A stretch of DNA of 64,000 nucleotides from Pseudomonas sp. PIC25 (GTDB lineage: Bacteria; Pseudomonadota; Gammaproteobacteria; Pseudomonadales; Pseudomonadaceae): contig NZ_MUJY01000034.1 in the NCBI RefSeq assembly GCF_002286785.1, positions 1 through 64,000 on the forward strand, in the 5' to 3' direction. The notes below the pieces were generated by a model. It was given only the letters and a program-made list of their open reading frames with translations. It searched no databases and was not told the DNA's origin. Shown one piece after another: positions 33,101 to 42,100 of this stretch. Each line of letters opens with the position of its first letter. The stretch's first letter is position 1. A program made the position numbers and the translations under genes.

Positions 33101-34609
33101 GATGATAATCTGGGTGGGCTTGGGCTTCTCCGAGTCCCAGATGGCATCGACCTGTTGGGAAACGTTCAATGTCGAGATGGATTCCGGGTCATTGGAATTA
33201 CTCAAGGGACTCCAGTGGCTTCCAGGGAGGTCGGTGTCATAGGAAGGATTGATGTCGCTGACTACCGTCATCACAGGCATGGAGCAGGCGAAATAGCCAC
33301 TGCCGCCGCCTGCTTTAGGCAAGTAGGGTGGGCTCCATTGGGGTTTGGCGAGTTCGAGGCTCACATCGCCACCCCACCAGGGGTCGTAATCGAACTCGGG
33401 CCGAGGAGCCTTGGCGCCTGAGAAATAGCGCAAAGATTCATACATCATTTCGGCGATGGGGTTACCCCACATTTCGCATTCGCCATCTTTGATGGCACGT
33501 GTCGAGATCCAGCCGCAGCTATAGATATCCCCGTTGAAACCTACGGTTTTCAATCGGTTGAGAGTGTCGACCACCCCTCGAACATTGCCATCGGCACCGC
33601 AGTTACCGTTCAGGCAGAACTGGCCGGTCTGGGCGTTGAATTCGCGGGCGAAGCTTTCGATGTTGCTGCGCAGGACGCCGCCTTGGGTGTTTTTTCTGTA
33701 CGAGCCGGTCAACAGGCCAAAGTACATCCGGTCCGTCGCCCCGTAGTCGTGCAGGATGCCGGTGGGTTTGTTCACGCCTGATGGGTAAGCTTGGCAGTTC
33801 GCTTCCAATTTGCCGCTTTCGCATACACGAACACGAACACGATAATCGATGATCGTGCCGCAGCTATGGCTGCTCGATCTGCATTCAGTGTCGGCGACGG
33901 GGCGTTCCTTGGATACCCATTCCCAGATGCGGTAAGGAGAGTGCTGCAACACTCGCAGGCGGGGCCCCCAGGCCTCGGCGGAGCTAAGGGTCGTATTGGC
34001 GAATAGGTGCCGCGAGTTTTTGGTGGGAGCGCCGAGCGGGGTATATTTGGCAATGTCATAGCCGTCGACTTCGACACTGGTGTATTCCTTGCCCCAGCTA
34101 TGGGCATCCTGAGGAATATGAGAGCGCTCCAGAACGGTCTCGCTGTCGCTGTCGATGGCCCGGTAGCCGCCATAGAACACTTTGCGCATGGCATCCATGC
34201 GTGAGGTGGTCAGGTAGTTCAGAAAGTCGCCACTCCACTTGCCGTCACAGGTCTTGTCCGGCGCCTCCTCGTCAGGATTGAACTGGCGGCTACCCTCGTC
34301 ATAGACATAGCAGCGATGGGAGTCGAAATAGCCGTAGTAATCGATCCCCCCGTTATCGGCCGATAAATATCCCTTATAGCCAACATCGATCACGCCGTCT
34401 CCGTTGAGGTCCGAGGCGTCGTTATAGGCTTCGTAGTACAACTTATGGTCACGGCCCATGACCAGCATGTTCAGAGGCGGCGCGGCATTGCTGACGAAGA
34501 GGGGAGATTGGGATATGTCGGCATCCTTGGCCATTGCCGCTTGGCTGATGACAGTGGCGGCGAGACATATGGCAAGCACGGACCTGAATTGGATAGAGGG
34601 CACGTTCAT
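30179..34609 (-). CDS. pilY1: Type IV pilus tip-associated protein PilY1
   Basis: A 1476-residue exported protein with an N-terminal signal peptide (MNVPSIQFRSVLAICLAATVISQAAMA). Residues about 830-1330 form the PilC/PilY1 beta-propeller (QVYIGANDGMLHAFDAKTG, FALDVTDPDNIELLWEF, YAGDLQGNLWRFDLLGG), with an EF-hand-like calcium loop DNNGDGVAD near 1170 and similar loops near residues 70 and 1413. It is longer than the P. aeruginosa protein (about 1160). No DxSxS metal-site motif is visible in the N-terminal part. Base composition is less GC-rich than the neighbouring secretion genes. PilY1 works in adhesion and pilus retraction control. Confidence 0.92.
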   Translation of the reverse strand: MNVPSIQFRSVLAICLAATVISQAAMAKDADISQSPLFVSNAAPPLNMLVMGRDHKLYYEAYNDASDLNGDGVIDVGYKGYLSADNGGIDYYGYFDSHRCYVYDEGSRQFNPDEEAPDKTCDGKWSGDFLNYLTTSRMDAMRKVFYGGYRAIDSDSETVLERSHIPQDAHSWGKEYTSVEVDGYDIAKYTPLGAPTKNSRHLFANTTLSSAEAWGPRLRVLQHSPYRIWEWVSKERPVADTECRSSSHSCGTIIDYRVRVRVCESGKLEANCQAYPSGVNKPTGILHDYGATDRMYFGLLTGSYRKNTQGGVLRSNIESFAREFNAQTGQFCLNGNCGADGNVRGVVDTLNRLKTVGFNGDIYSCGWISTRAIKDGECEMWGNPIAEMMYESLRYFSGAKAPRPEFDYDPWWGGDVSLELAKPQWSPPYLPKAGGGSGYFACSMPVMTVVSDINPSYDTDLPGSHWSPLSNSNDPESISTLNVSQQVDAIWDSEKPKPTQIIIGESNGVVDNAPTPKKFANFSTIRGLAPEEPTKQGSYYAAGISRFGALNNIGGDKALRTYSVALTSPLPKFEIPVGNHQITLVPYAKSVAGFNIDANADFQPTNQIVDFYVQKIANMAEDGSDTDKSVNAGRPYAEFRINFEDVEQGADHDMDMIVLYTVEVTEKNELNIKLYSEYAAGGMDQHAGYVISGSTADGTYLEVCDLTGSRNDGTRNSCAGQVAYKLNTPPNRPAGWCAIEKNLKSAECAGLPPVAERTFKPGESKGAKLLKDPLWYAAKYGDPDTVKSPSSSTKDPSNYFLVTNALTLKEQLNKAFSDILQKNASISRPSVMPEGTSLSDGRSVYKTSFSAEGWIGDLTKESQNPVTKVQSVEWNAQVPVNRTIKMAGRNGLVDFQWSNLSDQQKAVLNNSPAGIADGEGEKRLDFIKGDRSEEGKLFRTRKSLLGDIINSGPVVVAGAQYLAYLADAIEGFGNGGYGQFQSAQNDRRQQVYIGANDGMLHAFDAKTGTETFAFVPTAVINHLNQLTATEYNHRFYVDGSLVVRDVYFKGGWHTVLIGTLRAGGRSLFALDVTDPDNIELLWEFSDENPATLDEKTKLSDLGYSFPVPAIARLHSGQWGVLMGNGYNSANSASGKAVLFVLDIETGKLISKLDAQGRENENNGLSSIRAADNNGDGVADYAYAGDLQGNLWRFDLLGGHSETAPFGRENDGPTAASKFAVSFSGKPLYTAVAEDGTAQSITALPSLVRHPSQKGYLVLVGTGRYMGDTDKSNKELQTIYGIWDTQTRGETANTTQSLSRKSLQKQTIEVQTVSSFGQVSRTVRLVSDNPVDWFDSNGNIQKWGWYLDLKVDKGKPLGERMVDEMAARGQVLFFATRTPVEDPCKAGLDGWTYGISPFTGGRTRFNVFDLDKSNSIDVSDGYGQNGTDVAVSGFGSAGGGFTVNGSTLTNPESSTEVNFGPNATGRQSWQVVPTEQE

Positions 34610-34666
34610 CCTGACTTCTCTTTGAAGCGTTGGGCTGATGGCCGGTCGCTGCCGGCCAATGGCGGA

Positions 34667-35191
34667 TTAGTTGAAGACTCGGGCCACAACCGACCGGAGG
34701 TTGCTTTCCCCGCCTTTCTTGTTCTGGGCGTTGCTATTGATCTCGTAATAGAAGGTCCCGATACCCATCAGCATGTTGCCGTACTCCGGATTTTCGGTCG
34801 TACCTTCCGCTTCACCAGAGGGGGCTTGAATGGCATACCAGAGGGTGTTGCGGTCGGGCTCGGTCTTGCCGTCCGAGCCTTGGTAGGCCACGGCACCGGT
34901 GAAGCTCGGAACATAGGATGGGGTTCGGTCAAGGATGCAGAGGGGGGATGTGGACATCTCCTTGCTGCAGCGCTCGGGAGCCTTCATCAGTTTGACGAAG
35001 CGCTTTTCTCCATCGCGCAATCCCGATTCCGCTGAGTTGAACAACCGCTTCTGCTCCAGAGCGCTGCCAGTCATCCGGCTTTCCAGCGTGGTTTCGCGCA
35101 TGCTGGAAATGGCCAGTAGTGTCACGATCAGCAGCATGACCAGGGCGATCAGCAGGGTCGCACCGCGTTGCGTACGGGGGAGGGAGGTCAT
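34667..35191 (-). CDS. pilX: Type IV minor pilin PilX
   Basis: A 174-residue minor pilin. The leader MTSLPRTQRG precedes ATLLIALVMLLIVTLLAISSMRET; there is no Glu at mature position 5, as in the GspK/PilX class at the pilus tip. The segment MTGSALEQKRLFNSAESGLRDGE is the usual PilX continuation. Its ATG overlaps the pilW stop by 4 bp. Confidence 0.88.
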   Translation of the reverse strand: MTSLPRTQRGATLLIALVMLLIVTLLAISSMRETTLESRMTGSALEQKRLFNSAESGLRDGEKRFVKLMKAPERCSKEMSTSPLCILDRTPSYVPSFTGAVAYQGSDGKTEPDRNTLWYAIQAPSGEAEGTTENPEYGNMLMGIGTFYYEINSNAQNKKGGESNLRSVVARVFN

Positions 35192-35973
35192 GGCATCAGG
35201 TTCCTCAGGGTGATGTTGCCAACGGCGATCTGATAGAGGCGGCCCTGGTCGGCTTTGGCCAGGCTGCCTTGTTCTTCCTTGGAGAGAAGCGCCTTCCAGT
35301 CGTCAAGGACCTTGCTGGCGTCGTCCGTGCGCAAGCGCGCCTGTTCGCTGGCCATGAGCGCCTTATAGCGAACCGAGCGAATGGTTGCGTCGCTGGAGGG
35401 TTTGGTGGAGTACCCTTTGATGACGCGTTCTTCCTCGGGACCAGTGCCCAGCTCGAAGCGGATATCGGCGATACCTTTCACCAGGATCGCGGATTGGCCA
35501 TTACGGGAGCACACCAGTTCGCCATTCTCGTTGAGCGCCAGTTTCTCGGTGATGGGGGGGGCGTTGGTGTATGGCGTGGTAGGGACATTGCCGGCCTTGT
35601 TGCCCAGGCAATCAGTGTCGCCCGGATAGCGGGGCTGATAACGCAGGCAGATGCCGTTGTCTTCACTGAGCTGTACCGTTTGCCCGGCACCGAATGCCGG
35701 ACATTCCTTGCTGGCGGCTGTGGCAGCGAAGGCCGTTTCGAAAGGAGTACTTGGTGTCCGCCGATAGCCGGTCTTCGCTAGCTCCTGATCCAAAACTAGA
35801 AGCGTGAATCGACTGTTTTCCTGATTCGCGGCTTGGCTTTGCTGGAAGAGGTAATTGCGTTTGTTGTCGATGAAAATCTGCGTGACGCCGAGAATCAAGA
35901 AACAACCGATGAGCATGGCGATCATCAGTTCGATCAGGGAAAGGCCACGTTGTGCGTGATGAGAAAGAAACAT
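35188..35973 (-). CDS. pilW: Type IV minor pilin PilW
   Basis: A 261-residue PilW family protein with class III leader MFLSHHAQRG before LSLIELMIAMLIGCFLILGVTQIFID (Glu5 present), then NKRNYLFQQSQAANQENSRF and a globular domain with several cysteines. Together with FimU, PilV and PilX it primes pilus assembly and supports PilY1. The gap to pilV is 9 bp, and it overlaps pilX by 4 bp. Confidence 0.88.
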   Translation of the reverse strand: MFLSHHAQRGLSLIELMIAMLIGCFLILGVTQIFIDNKRNYLFQQSQAANQENSRFTLLVLDQELAKTGYRRTPSTPFETAFAATAASKECPAFGAGQTVQLSEDNGICLRYQPRYPGDTDCLGNKAGNVPTTPYTNAPPITEKLALNENGELVCSRNGQSAILVKGIADIRFELGTGPEEERVIKGYSTKPSSDATIRSVRYKALMASEQARLRTDDASKVLDDWKALLSKEEQGSLAKADQGRLYQIAVGNITLRNLMP

Positions 35974-35982
35974 ACTCGCTCC

Positions 35983-36528
35983 TCAGATTTCCGCACGCAG
36001 GCGGTAGCGGCACACTTTCGGGCCTTCGGTCGTGTCGCTGGCATCCAGGCATTCGCCAGCCTTCACCTTCCATGCCAGTTGGATCTCCACTATAGAGCCC
36101 TGTCCGCAGGTACCGCCCGGGGTCCGGGTATGGCAGACATGGAATTCGTCTTTAAGCAGGTCGGCCGTGACGCCGGGTAGGCGACTGCTGGCCTGCAATG
36201 CCCAGCAACCGAGCTGGCGATCGACGGACAGGGTTGTGGCCTGGCAGTCCTTTGCGTCTACTTTGGGGAACGCCGAGCCGGGAGTTTTGCGATAATTCTC
36301 TTCGGCATCGGCGTTGCTGCGGATCAGCTCCAGCAAATCGTTCGCCAACATGGCTGCGGTGTTGCGCTGGACGGAGTCCTGGGTGTACTGGATCGTCCGC
36401 GCCTGCATGGCGACCATCCCGAGTACACCGATAACGATCAGCAACAGGGCAATCAGAACTTCGATCATGCTGAAACCCCGCTGGCAGCGGGGTGCGCGAA
36501 GGCCCAGCGTCATCACGAGGTGGCGCAT
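35983..36528 (-). CDS. pilV: Type IV minor pilin PilV
   Basis: A 181-residue PilV protein. The leader ends in QRG before FSMIEVLIALLLIVIGVLGMVAMQARTIQ (Glu5 present), followed by QDSVQRNTAAMLANDLLELIRSNADA, the family signature. Cysteines in the C-terminal half probably form disulfides. It starts 16 bp inside the end of fimU, so the two are translationally coupled. Confidence 0.88.
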   Translation of the reverse strand: MRHLVMTLGLRAPRCQRGFSMIEVLIALLLIVIGVLGMVAMQARTIQYTQDSVQRNTAAMLANDLLELIRSNADAEENYRKTPGSAFPKVDAKDCQATTLSVDRQLGCWALQASSRLPGVTADLLKDEFHVCHTRTPGGTCGQGSIVEIQLAWKVKAGECLDASDTTEGPKVCRYRLRAEI

Positions 36529-36974
36529 GCTTTTTTCTCCTGGGTCTTGCTGGAAAGACTGACCCTGCCGCTGTTTTCCACGCTCAGGGTGCGGACCAGA
36601 GCCGGTGTGCTCTGGGCACAGACAGCGATGGTGAGCGCCGCATCTGCCGTGCCGTTCTGGCGAAAGGTCAAGGTATCGCGGCTGACCTGCAGATCGATGG
36701 CCGTGAAGCGCTGCTGGCGAAGTACCTTGTCCTTCGTCTTGACGAGCCAGGTACCATCCTTTTGGGTGACCGTAATGGAGCGGCCGCGCGATACCGCTTC
36801 GGTGCGCGCGTATTGCAGCAAGCCGTAGAACTCTTCGCTGGCGCTCTGAAGGCGGTTGCGTCTTACCAGATCGGTAAAGCTCGGAACCGCGATGCTGGCG
36901 AAGATGCCGAGAATCGCGACGATGACCATGAGCTCTACCAAGGTGAACCCCGATGAGGTCTTTCCCCAGGGCAT
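36513..36974 (-). CDS. fimU: Type IV minor pilin FimU/FimT (GspH-like)
   Basis: A 153-residue GspH/FimT family pseudopilin. The leader MPWGKTSSG is followed by FTLVELMVIVAILGIFASIAVPSFTDLVRRNRLQSASEEFYGLLQYARTEAVSRG, the characteristic start of the family. It is the first gene of the minor pilin operon fimU-pilV-W-X-Y1-E. A perfect short palindrome lies about 200 bp upstream. FimU and FimT cannot be separated with confidence here; gene order favours FimU. Confidence 0.85.
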   Translation of the reverse strand: MPWGKTSSGFTLVELMVIVAILGIFASIAVPSFTDLVRRNRLQSASEEFYGLLQYARTEAVSRGRSITVTQKDGTWLVKTKDKVLRQQRFTAIDLQVSRDTLTFRQNGTADAALTIAVCAQSTPALVRTLSVENSGRVSLSSKTQEKKACATS

Positions 36975-37170
36975 TTTCGTTTCTCCAGGCGTGGGCTAAG
37001 CGAGCGCATCACATTGCGTTGCTCATTCCCTGAGTTGACGTCGCCCGGTTAGTTCGAGGTTTTGTGCTTACCTGCTTTAAAGCAGGTGGATGGCAGGAAG
37101 AGTGCGGTTTTCTTCCGACAAATGGCATCAGTTGCCACTGATTTTGAAGTGGGGTTTCTAGTGATGTCTG

Positions 37171-37184
37171 TAGGAAATATCCTA
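37171..37184. promoter_or_regulatory. TAGGA-N4-TCCTA palindrome upstream of fimU
   Basis: TAGGAAATATCCTA inside an AT-rich stretch (36975-37281, otherwise without a gene), about 200 bp before fimU. A near copy, TAGGGTATTTCCTA, lies upstream of the Vfr-like gene at 38373, and TAGGGATATCCTTA lies at 46383. Confidence 0.4.
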
Positions 37185-37218
37185 TTTTTTCTTAAGTTGA
37201 CTCACGTATTGACCAAAA

Positions 37219-37246
37219 ACAAAGCCGGAAAATATTCCGGCTTTGT
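37219..37246 (-). terminator. Rho-independent terminator of the Vfr-like gene
   Basis: ACAAAGCCGGAA / TTCCGGCTTTGT, a perfect 12-bp stem with a four-base loop; on the minus strand it is followed by TTTTTGG. It lies 36 bp after the stop of the Vfr-like gene. Confidence 0.85.
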
Positions 37247-37281
37247 GTGGGTTACATGACTTCTGTCAGCGGAAATACTGG

Positions 37282-38073
37282 TCAGGCAGTTTGCTGTGCG
37301 GGCGTACGAAAGAATTGGGTTGGCTTGGTGTTGCCGATACTTTCGTTAATATGACTGGGCTGTGCAGAGAGTAGGCGAGACTCTTCGATGACTTCTTTTT
37401 GTTCCAGGGCGTAAAGACTTTGAGAGTCGGCAGGCGGATTGAAAACCACCATGGTCTTGCCTTTGACCTGCACCAGTCCCTGATTCTCCAGGTTCTTCAG
37501 CACACGGCCGACCATTTCTCGCGAACAACTGATTATCCGGGCGATTTCCTGGCGTGTGATCTTCACTTGGATGCCATCCGGATGGGTCATCGCGCCGGGC
37601 TGCGTGCAGAGGTCAAAGAGTGTGCGAGCGACGCGGTGCGTAATGTCGAGGAAGGTCAGGTCAAAGGCTTTGCGTGTGGTATTGCGCAGGCGTTCGGCCA
37701 TTTGCTTGATGACCGCGTAGAGCAGTTCGGGGTCCTGTTTGGCCAGTTCCCGGAAACGTTCATAACTGACCTCCGCCACTTCGCATTCGGTCTTCGCGAT
37801 AACCCAGGCGCTACGCGTCTGCTTCGGTCCCTCGCGATCGAACAGGCCCATTTCACCGAAGAATTCTCCGGATTTCAGGTAGGTGATGATGAGTTCACGC
37901 CCGGTGTCGTCATCGATCAATACACTCATCGATCCCTTGATGATCAGATACAAGGTTTCGCAACGATCGCCTGGGCAGATTACGGTGCTTTTGGCGGGAT
38001 ACCGCCGGTAGTGGCAATGGGTGAGAAACTTTTCAAGATTCTTGATCTTTGGAGCGAGAGTTGTCAGTGGCAT
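37282..38073 (-). CDS. Vfr/CRP-family cAMP-responsive regulator (paralogue with C-terminal tail)
   Basis: A 263-residue protein. Residues 1-214 follow Vfr closely: cAMP-binding domain with GDRCETLYLIIKGSMSVLI and phosphate-binding FFGEMGLFDREG...TRSAW, hinge helix, and a winged HTH with ITRQEIARIISCSREMVGRVLKNLENQGLV, in which the DNA-contacting Arg, Glu and Arg are kept. About 49 extra residues after VVF make an atypical polar tail. The start at 38073 (MPLTTLAPKIKNLEKF) fits Vfr; an ATG at 38145 is possible. It sits between the minor pilin operon and a two-component pair, so pili or secretion genes are probable targets. Confidence 0.8.
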   Translation of the reverse strand: MPLTTLAPKIKNLEKFLTHCHYRRYPAKSTVICPGDRCETLYLIIKGSMSVLIDDDTGRELIITYLKSGEFFGEMGLFDREGPKQTRSAWVIAKTECEVAEVSYERFRELAKQDPELLYAVIKQMAERLRNTTRKAFDLTFLDITHRVARTLFDLCTQPGAMTHPDGIQVKITRQEIARIISCSREMVGRVLKNLENQGLVQVKGKTMVVFNPPADSQSLYALEQKEVIEESRLLSAQPSHINESIGNTKPTQFFRTPAQQTA

Positions 38074-38410
38074 TTTTAGTCCCAATACAGAAGAGAGGTT
38101 CTCTATCTTGTTTGGTGGAGGAAACTCACCGGCAATGGATCGCATTGCATGGAGTTTGAATCTCTTCGATTCGCGGAACTTACGTTTCCGTGTTCCTCCA
38201 GGTTGCGCATGGAGCCTTGGGTGAAGATTCGCCGTACCGCTTTTCGCCACTGATTCGGCTGTTGCCGTTACTCCTGGGCGCCCGGTTACGGATGCGTCCT
38301 ACGGTGACTCTTCTTGGCGCCAGGAGCTATCGGAATTGGCTGGTTTTTAGGTGGGGGGTGGGTAGGGATTTGTAGGGTATTTCCTATTTTCAAAAAGTGC
38401 CGAACGCCAC
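38074..38410. other. Upstream region of the Vfr-like gene with repeated motifs
   Basis: No gene seen. On the distal side it holds GGGGGGTGGGTAGGGAT (38353-38369), one of three copies of a G-rich motif, and directly next to it the palindrome TAGGGTATTTCCTA (38373-38386). The rest is AT-richer than the surroundings; no clear -35/-10 pair was assigned. Confidence 0.45.
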
Positions 38411-39040
38411 TCAGACGATCTTATGCGCGATGCTGTAGCGGATCAGATCGGCATTGCTGGAGAAGCCCATTTTTTCCATCAGACGTGCCTTGTGAGTGCT
38501 CACGGTCTTGTTGCTTATCGCCAGTTCCGTTGCGATCTGGTTGACGCTCAGGCCGCGCGCGAGCAGCCGCAGAATCTGTAGTTCCCGGCGGGTGAGGTCG
38601 TCGTGATCGGCGCGCTGCCCGAAGCCGCTCGCTTCCAGGGCCATCTGTTCGGCAAGTTGCGGATCGATGAAAGGTGCGCCGGCAACGACGCGGCGAATAG
38701 CAGTGAGCAGGGCCTCGGGGTCGCGGTCCTTGGTCAGGTAGCCCAGAGCCCCGGCCTTGAGCGCACGCTGGGCGATCTGGGTTTCGTTGTGCATGCTGAG
38801 TACCAGGATGGGCAGCAGAGGATAGTGTGTGTGTACGCGGGCGATCAGGTCCTCGCCAGCGATCCCCGGCATACTCATGTCGAGCAGGAGCAGGTCGATG
38901 CCACCGGCTCTCAGTTGATCGAGCACTTCGATACCGCTTTCGGCTTCGCCAACCACGATCAGGTCATCGACCAGGGCGAAGAGCTGCTTCAGACCTTCAC
39001 GCATGATGGCATGGTCATCGGCTATGAGTACGCGAATCAT
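38411..39040 (-). CDS. NarL/FixJ (LuxR-type) response regulator
   Basis: A 209-residue response regulator: receiver domain (1-120) with acidic pair D9-D10, phosphoacceptor D54 (LLLLDMSMPG) and K-containing switch segment GALGYLTKD, then a GerE/LuxR-type HTH (about 145-205; LTRRELQILRLLARGLSVNQIATELAISNKTVSTHKARLMEKMGF). The ATG at 39040 follows GGAGGTCAA. It is encoded 70 bp after the multi-PAS kinase on the same strand and is its probable partner. Target genes are not shown; the nearby shared motifs are candidates. Confidence 0.9.
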   Translation of the reverse strand: MIRVLIADDHAIMREGLKQLFALVDDLIVVGEAESGIEVLDQLRAGGIDLLLLDMSMPGIAGEDLIARVHTHYPLLPILVLSMHNETQIAQRALKAGALGYLTKDRDPEALLTAIRRVVAGAPFIDPQLAEQMALEASGFGQRADHDDLTRRELQILRLLARGLSVNQIATELAISNKTVSTHKARLMEKMGFSSNADLIRYSIAHKIV

Positions 39041-39110
39041 TTGACCTCCGAAGCAAAGGTGAGAAGAAGAGCCTTGGATGGAGCGAGCAAGAACGCTCCG
39101 ATGCGACTGC

Positions 39111-42100
39111 TCATGGGGTTTCCTGTGCGATGTTGACGGGCATCTGCAACCTGATGGTCGTGCCATTTCCCGGAGAGCTGATGATGCTCACCTTGCCCCC
39201 TAGCATGAGTCCTCGTTCCTGCATGCCTGCCAGACCGAATGTCTTCTTGCGGGGCGCTGTCGTATCGAATCCCCTGCCGTTGTCGGCAATTTCCAGCAAG
39301 TAGCTGCCGCTATTGCAGGAGAGGGAGATATCGACCCGGCTCGCGGCGGCATGGCGGGCGATGTTGGTGAGCGATTCCTGGACGACGCGGAAAGCAGCCG
39401 TGGCGTGTTCGTCGTCGATCTGCAAGGGCTCCTTCGGAATTTCCAGATGACACTCCAGACCGGTGTGCTCAGTGAACTCCGTCACCAGCCATTCGAGGGC
39501 CAGGGGAAGCCCCATATTGAGTGCGGCCGGGCGCAGACTGGAGGCGACGTTACGGACGACACGGATGGTCTTGTCGACCAGGGTCATCAGGCCCTGGATA
39601 CGTTTCACCAGGAGCGGGTTGTTCTTGCCGAACTGGAAGCGCAGCAGGGAAATTCCCATGCGCAATGCCGTCAGGTGCTGGCCCAGTTCGTCGTGAATCT
39701 CCCGGGCGATGCGTTTGCGCTCTTCCTCTCGCGCGGTTTCGCGGCGACGGGAAAGGTCCCGCAGCCGTGCGTGCGATTCTTCCAGGCTGCGCTCGGCGGC
39801 GCGGATTGCCGAAATATCGCGGCCGATCGCCAGGATGGACGTAACGGAACCGTTGCGATCGCATTCCGGAACGAGCCGCACGTGTTGGACGATGGGGTTC
39901 TGCTGCTCGTTATGCAGCCCGTCGAACAGCAGTTCTGCCTCTGCGGGAATGCCGCTGCTGGCCACTCTCATGATCTCGTCCGACATCTGCGAGTTAGTGC
40001 CTGGCATGGCGTTGAGACGCTTGCCGCGCAGATCGGTGAGCGTGACTCCGAGCAGGTTTTCGAAGGCCGGGTTGGCATAGAGGCAGCGTGCCTTCGTGTC
40101 ATAGCGGGAAATGAAGTCGGGGGCGTTCTCGACCAGCGCACGGAATTCTTCTTCACGCCGGTGAAGGATCTGTTCCGCACGCTTGCGCTCGGTGATATCC
40201 CGGGCGATACCGATGACCCGGTATACATGGCCTGACTCATGGTGCAGCGGGATCAGCGTCAAGTGGAAGTCGCGCGTTCCGATGGGCAGGTGCAGCCGTA
40301 TCTCTTCGTCAATGGGCGTACCCGTTTTCAGGCAGGTGTGGTACTTGGCGATCGCTCGTTGTGCCAGTTGGCCAGGGAGCGCCTCTTCCAAGGTCTGGCC
40401 GATCAGGCCAGCGTGGGGTATACCGAGGAACTTCGCTCCGGCGGGGTTGACCTCGATGCTGCGGAACTCGCCGCCCTGCGTCACTTCCAGCAGGAAGAGG
40501 GCGTCCATGGAGTTGTCGAATATTTCCCGGTAGCGTTGCTCGCTTTCTTTTAGCCGGGCCTCGTCCCGCTTGCGCTGGATCGCGATGGCCGCCAAGTGGG
40601 TGACCTGGTGTACCTGCCGCAGGTCTTCTTCGGTCGGTCGGCCCGGTTTCGGGAGATAGATGCAGAAGGTGCCCAGCACCTCGCCCGACGAACCGAGAAT
40701 GGGTTCGGACCAGCAGGCCTGCAGGCCGGCATCGATGGCCAGGGGGCTGATACCGTGCCAATTCGGATCGGCGCTGATGTCTTCCGTGATCACGGTTTCC
40801 TTGCGCCAGGCGCAGGTTCCGCAAGTGCCGATGCCCTCACCGATGGGAATCCTACTGAGTTTGCTGTTGTAGCGTTCGGGCAGGCTGGGTGCTGCGCCGA
40901 AGACAAGGTGCTTCTTGTCGTCGTCCATCAACATGATCGAGGCCAGGAAATCGGGCCGGGTTTTTTCCATGTACTCGGCGACCAGGACGAGCACTTCCGG
41001 TAGCGAACCGCCATGGGCGAGATGCTCGAAAATCCGCAGTCGGGCTTCTTCCTGTCGCTCGTGCTTTTTCATGGCGGTGACGTTGTAGCACTTGGCGAGG
41101 ACGCTCACGATCTCACCGTTCAGGCCTTTTTCCGCAACGAACTGAGTGGCGTAGCTGATGATTTCGCCGGTTTCGATGGACGGCCATTCGATGATCGCTT
41201 CGGCGGGCTGGCCGGTCTGCAGGACGCCGGTGAGAATCGCCTTGTAGGTCTCTATCGGCGTAATGGCGCCCCAGCCCACCTCGACTGGCGCATTCATGGT
41301 CTTCTCGCGTGGCACTCCGAGTTCCCGCTCGTGCGTCTTGTTGACATAAGTGCGGCGAAGGTCACGATCGTAGCGGACGATGATATGGGGGGAGTTTTCA
41401 GCCAGCGTGCGGAACTGCTGCTCCCTGGCCCGGAGCAGTTCCTCCATGTGCTTGCTTTCGGTGATGTCGCGGCTGACACCGACGATCCGGTAGATTCGGT
41501 CGTGTTCGTCCCGTACCGGAATCATCGTGCCCGCTATGGTGCGCGAACCGGCACCCAGCACCAGTTCGGACTCCCACTCCACGCTGTTGCCGCTATGCAA
41601 GGCGCGGCGGAGTTCTCCAAGGACGAAGTCTGACGTGGATGTCTCTGCGAACTCCCCCAGGAACCTGCCGATGAGCTGGCTGCGGGGCCAGCCGGAAACC
41701 CGCTCGAAGGCGGCGTTGATTTCCAGGTAACGGAATCGTTCGTCTTCCGTTACTTCGAGCAGATACAGGCAATCCGAAGAGTTCTCGAAGACTTCGCGAT
41801 AGTGGCGCTCGCGCTCCTGGCGTTCCGCTTCCAGGCGCTTCCTTCGCGAGATGTCCCTGGCCAGCGCCAGGTTGTATTCCTTGCCGTTGAACGTGAAGTA
41901 ACTGACGGTGACTTCAACGGGGAAGATGGCCCCGTCACGGGCCTTGTGGACCGTTTCGAAGGTGCCGGTGCCGTCCTTGCGAATGGCCGTCAGTTTTTCG
42001 ATGGCCGCCGCGAGCGAGTAATCAGGCGCGATGTCCGGTATGGACATGCCCAGTAGATCCACCTCGCTATAACCCAGGCTACGGCAGGCTTCGTGATTCA

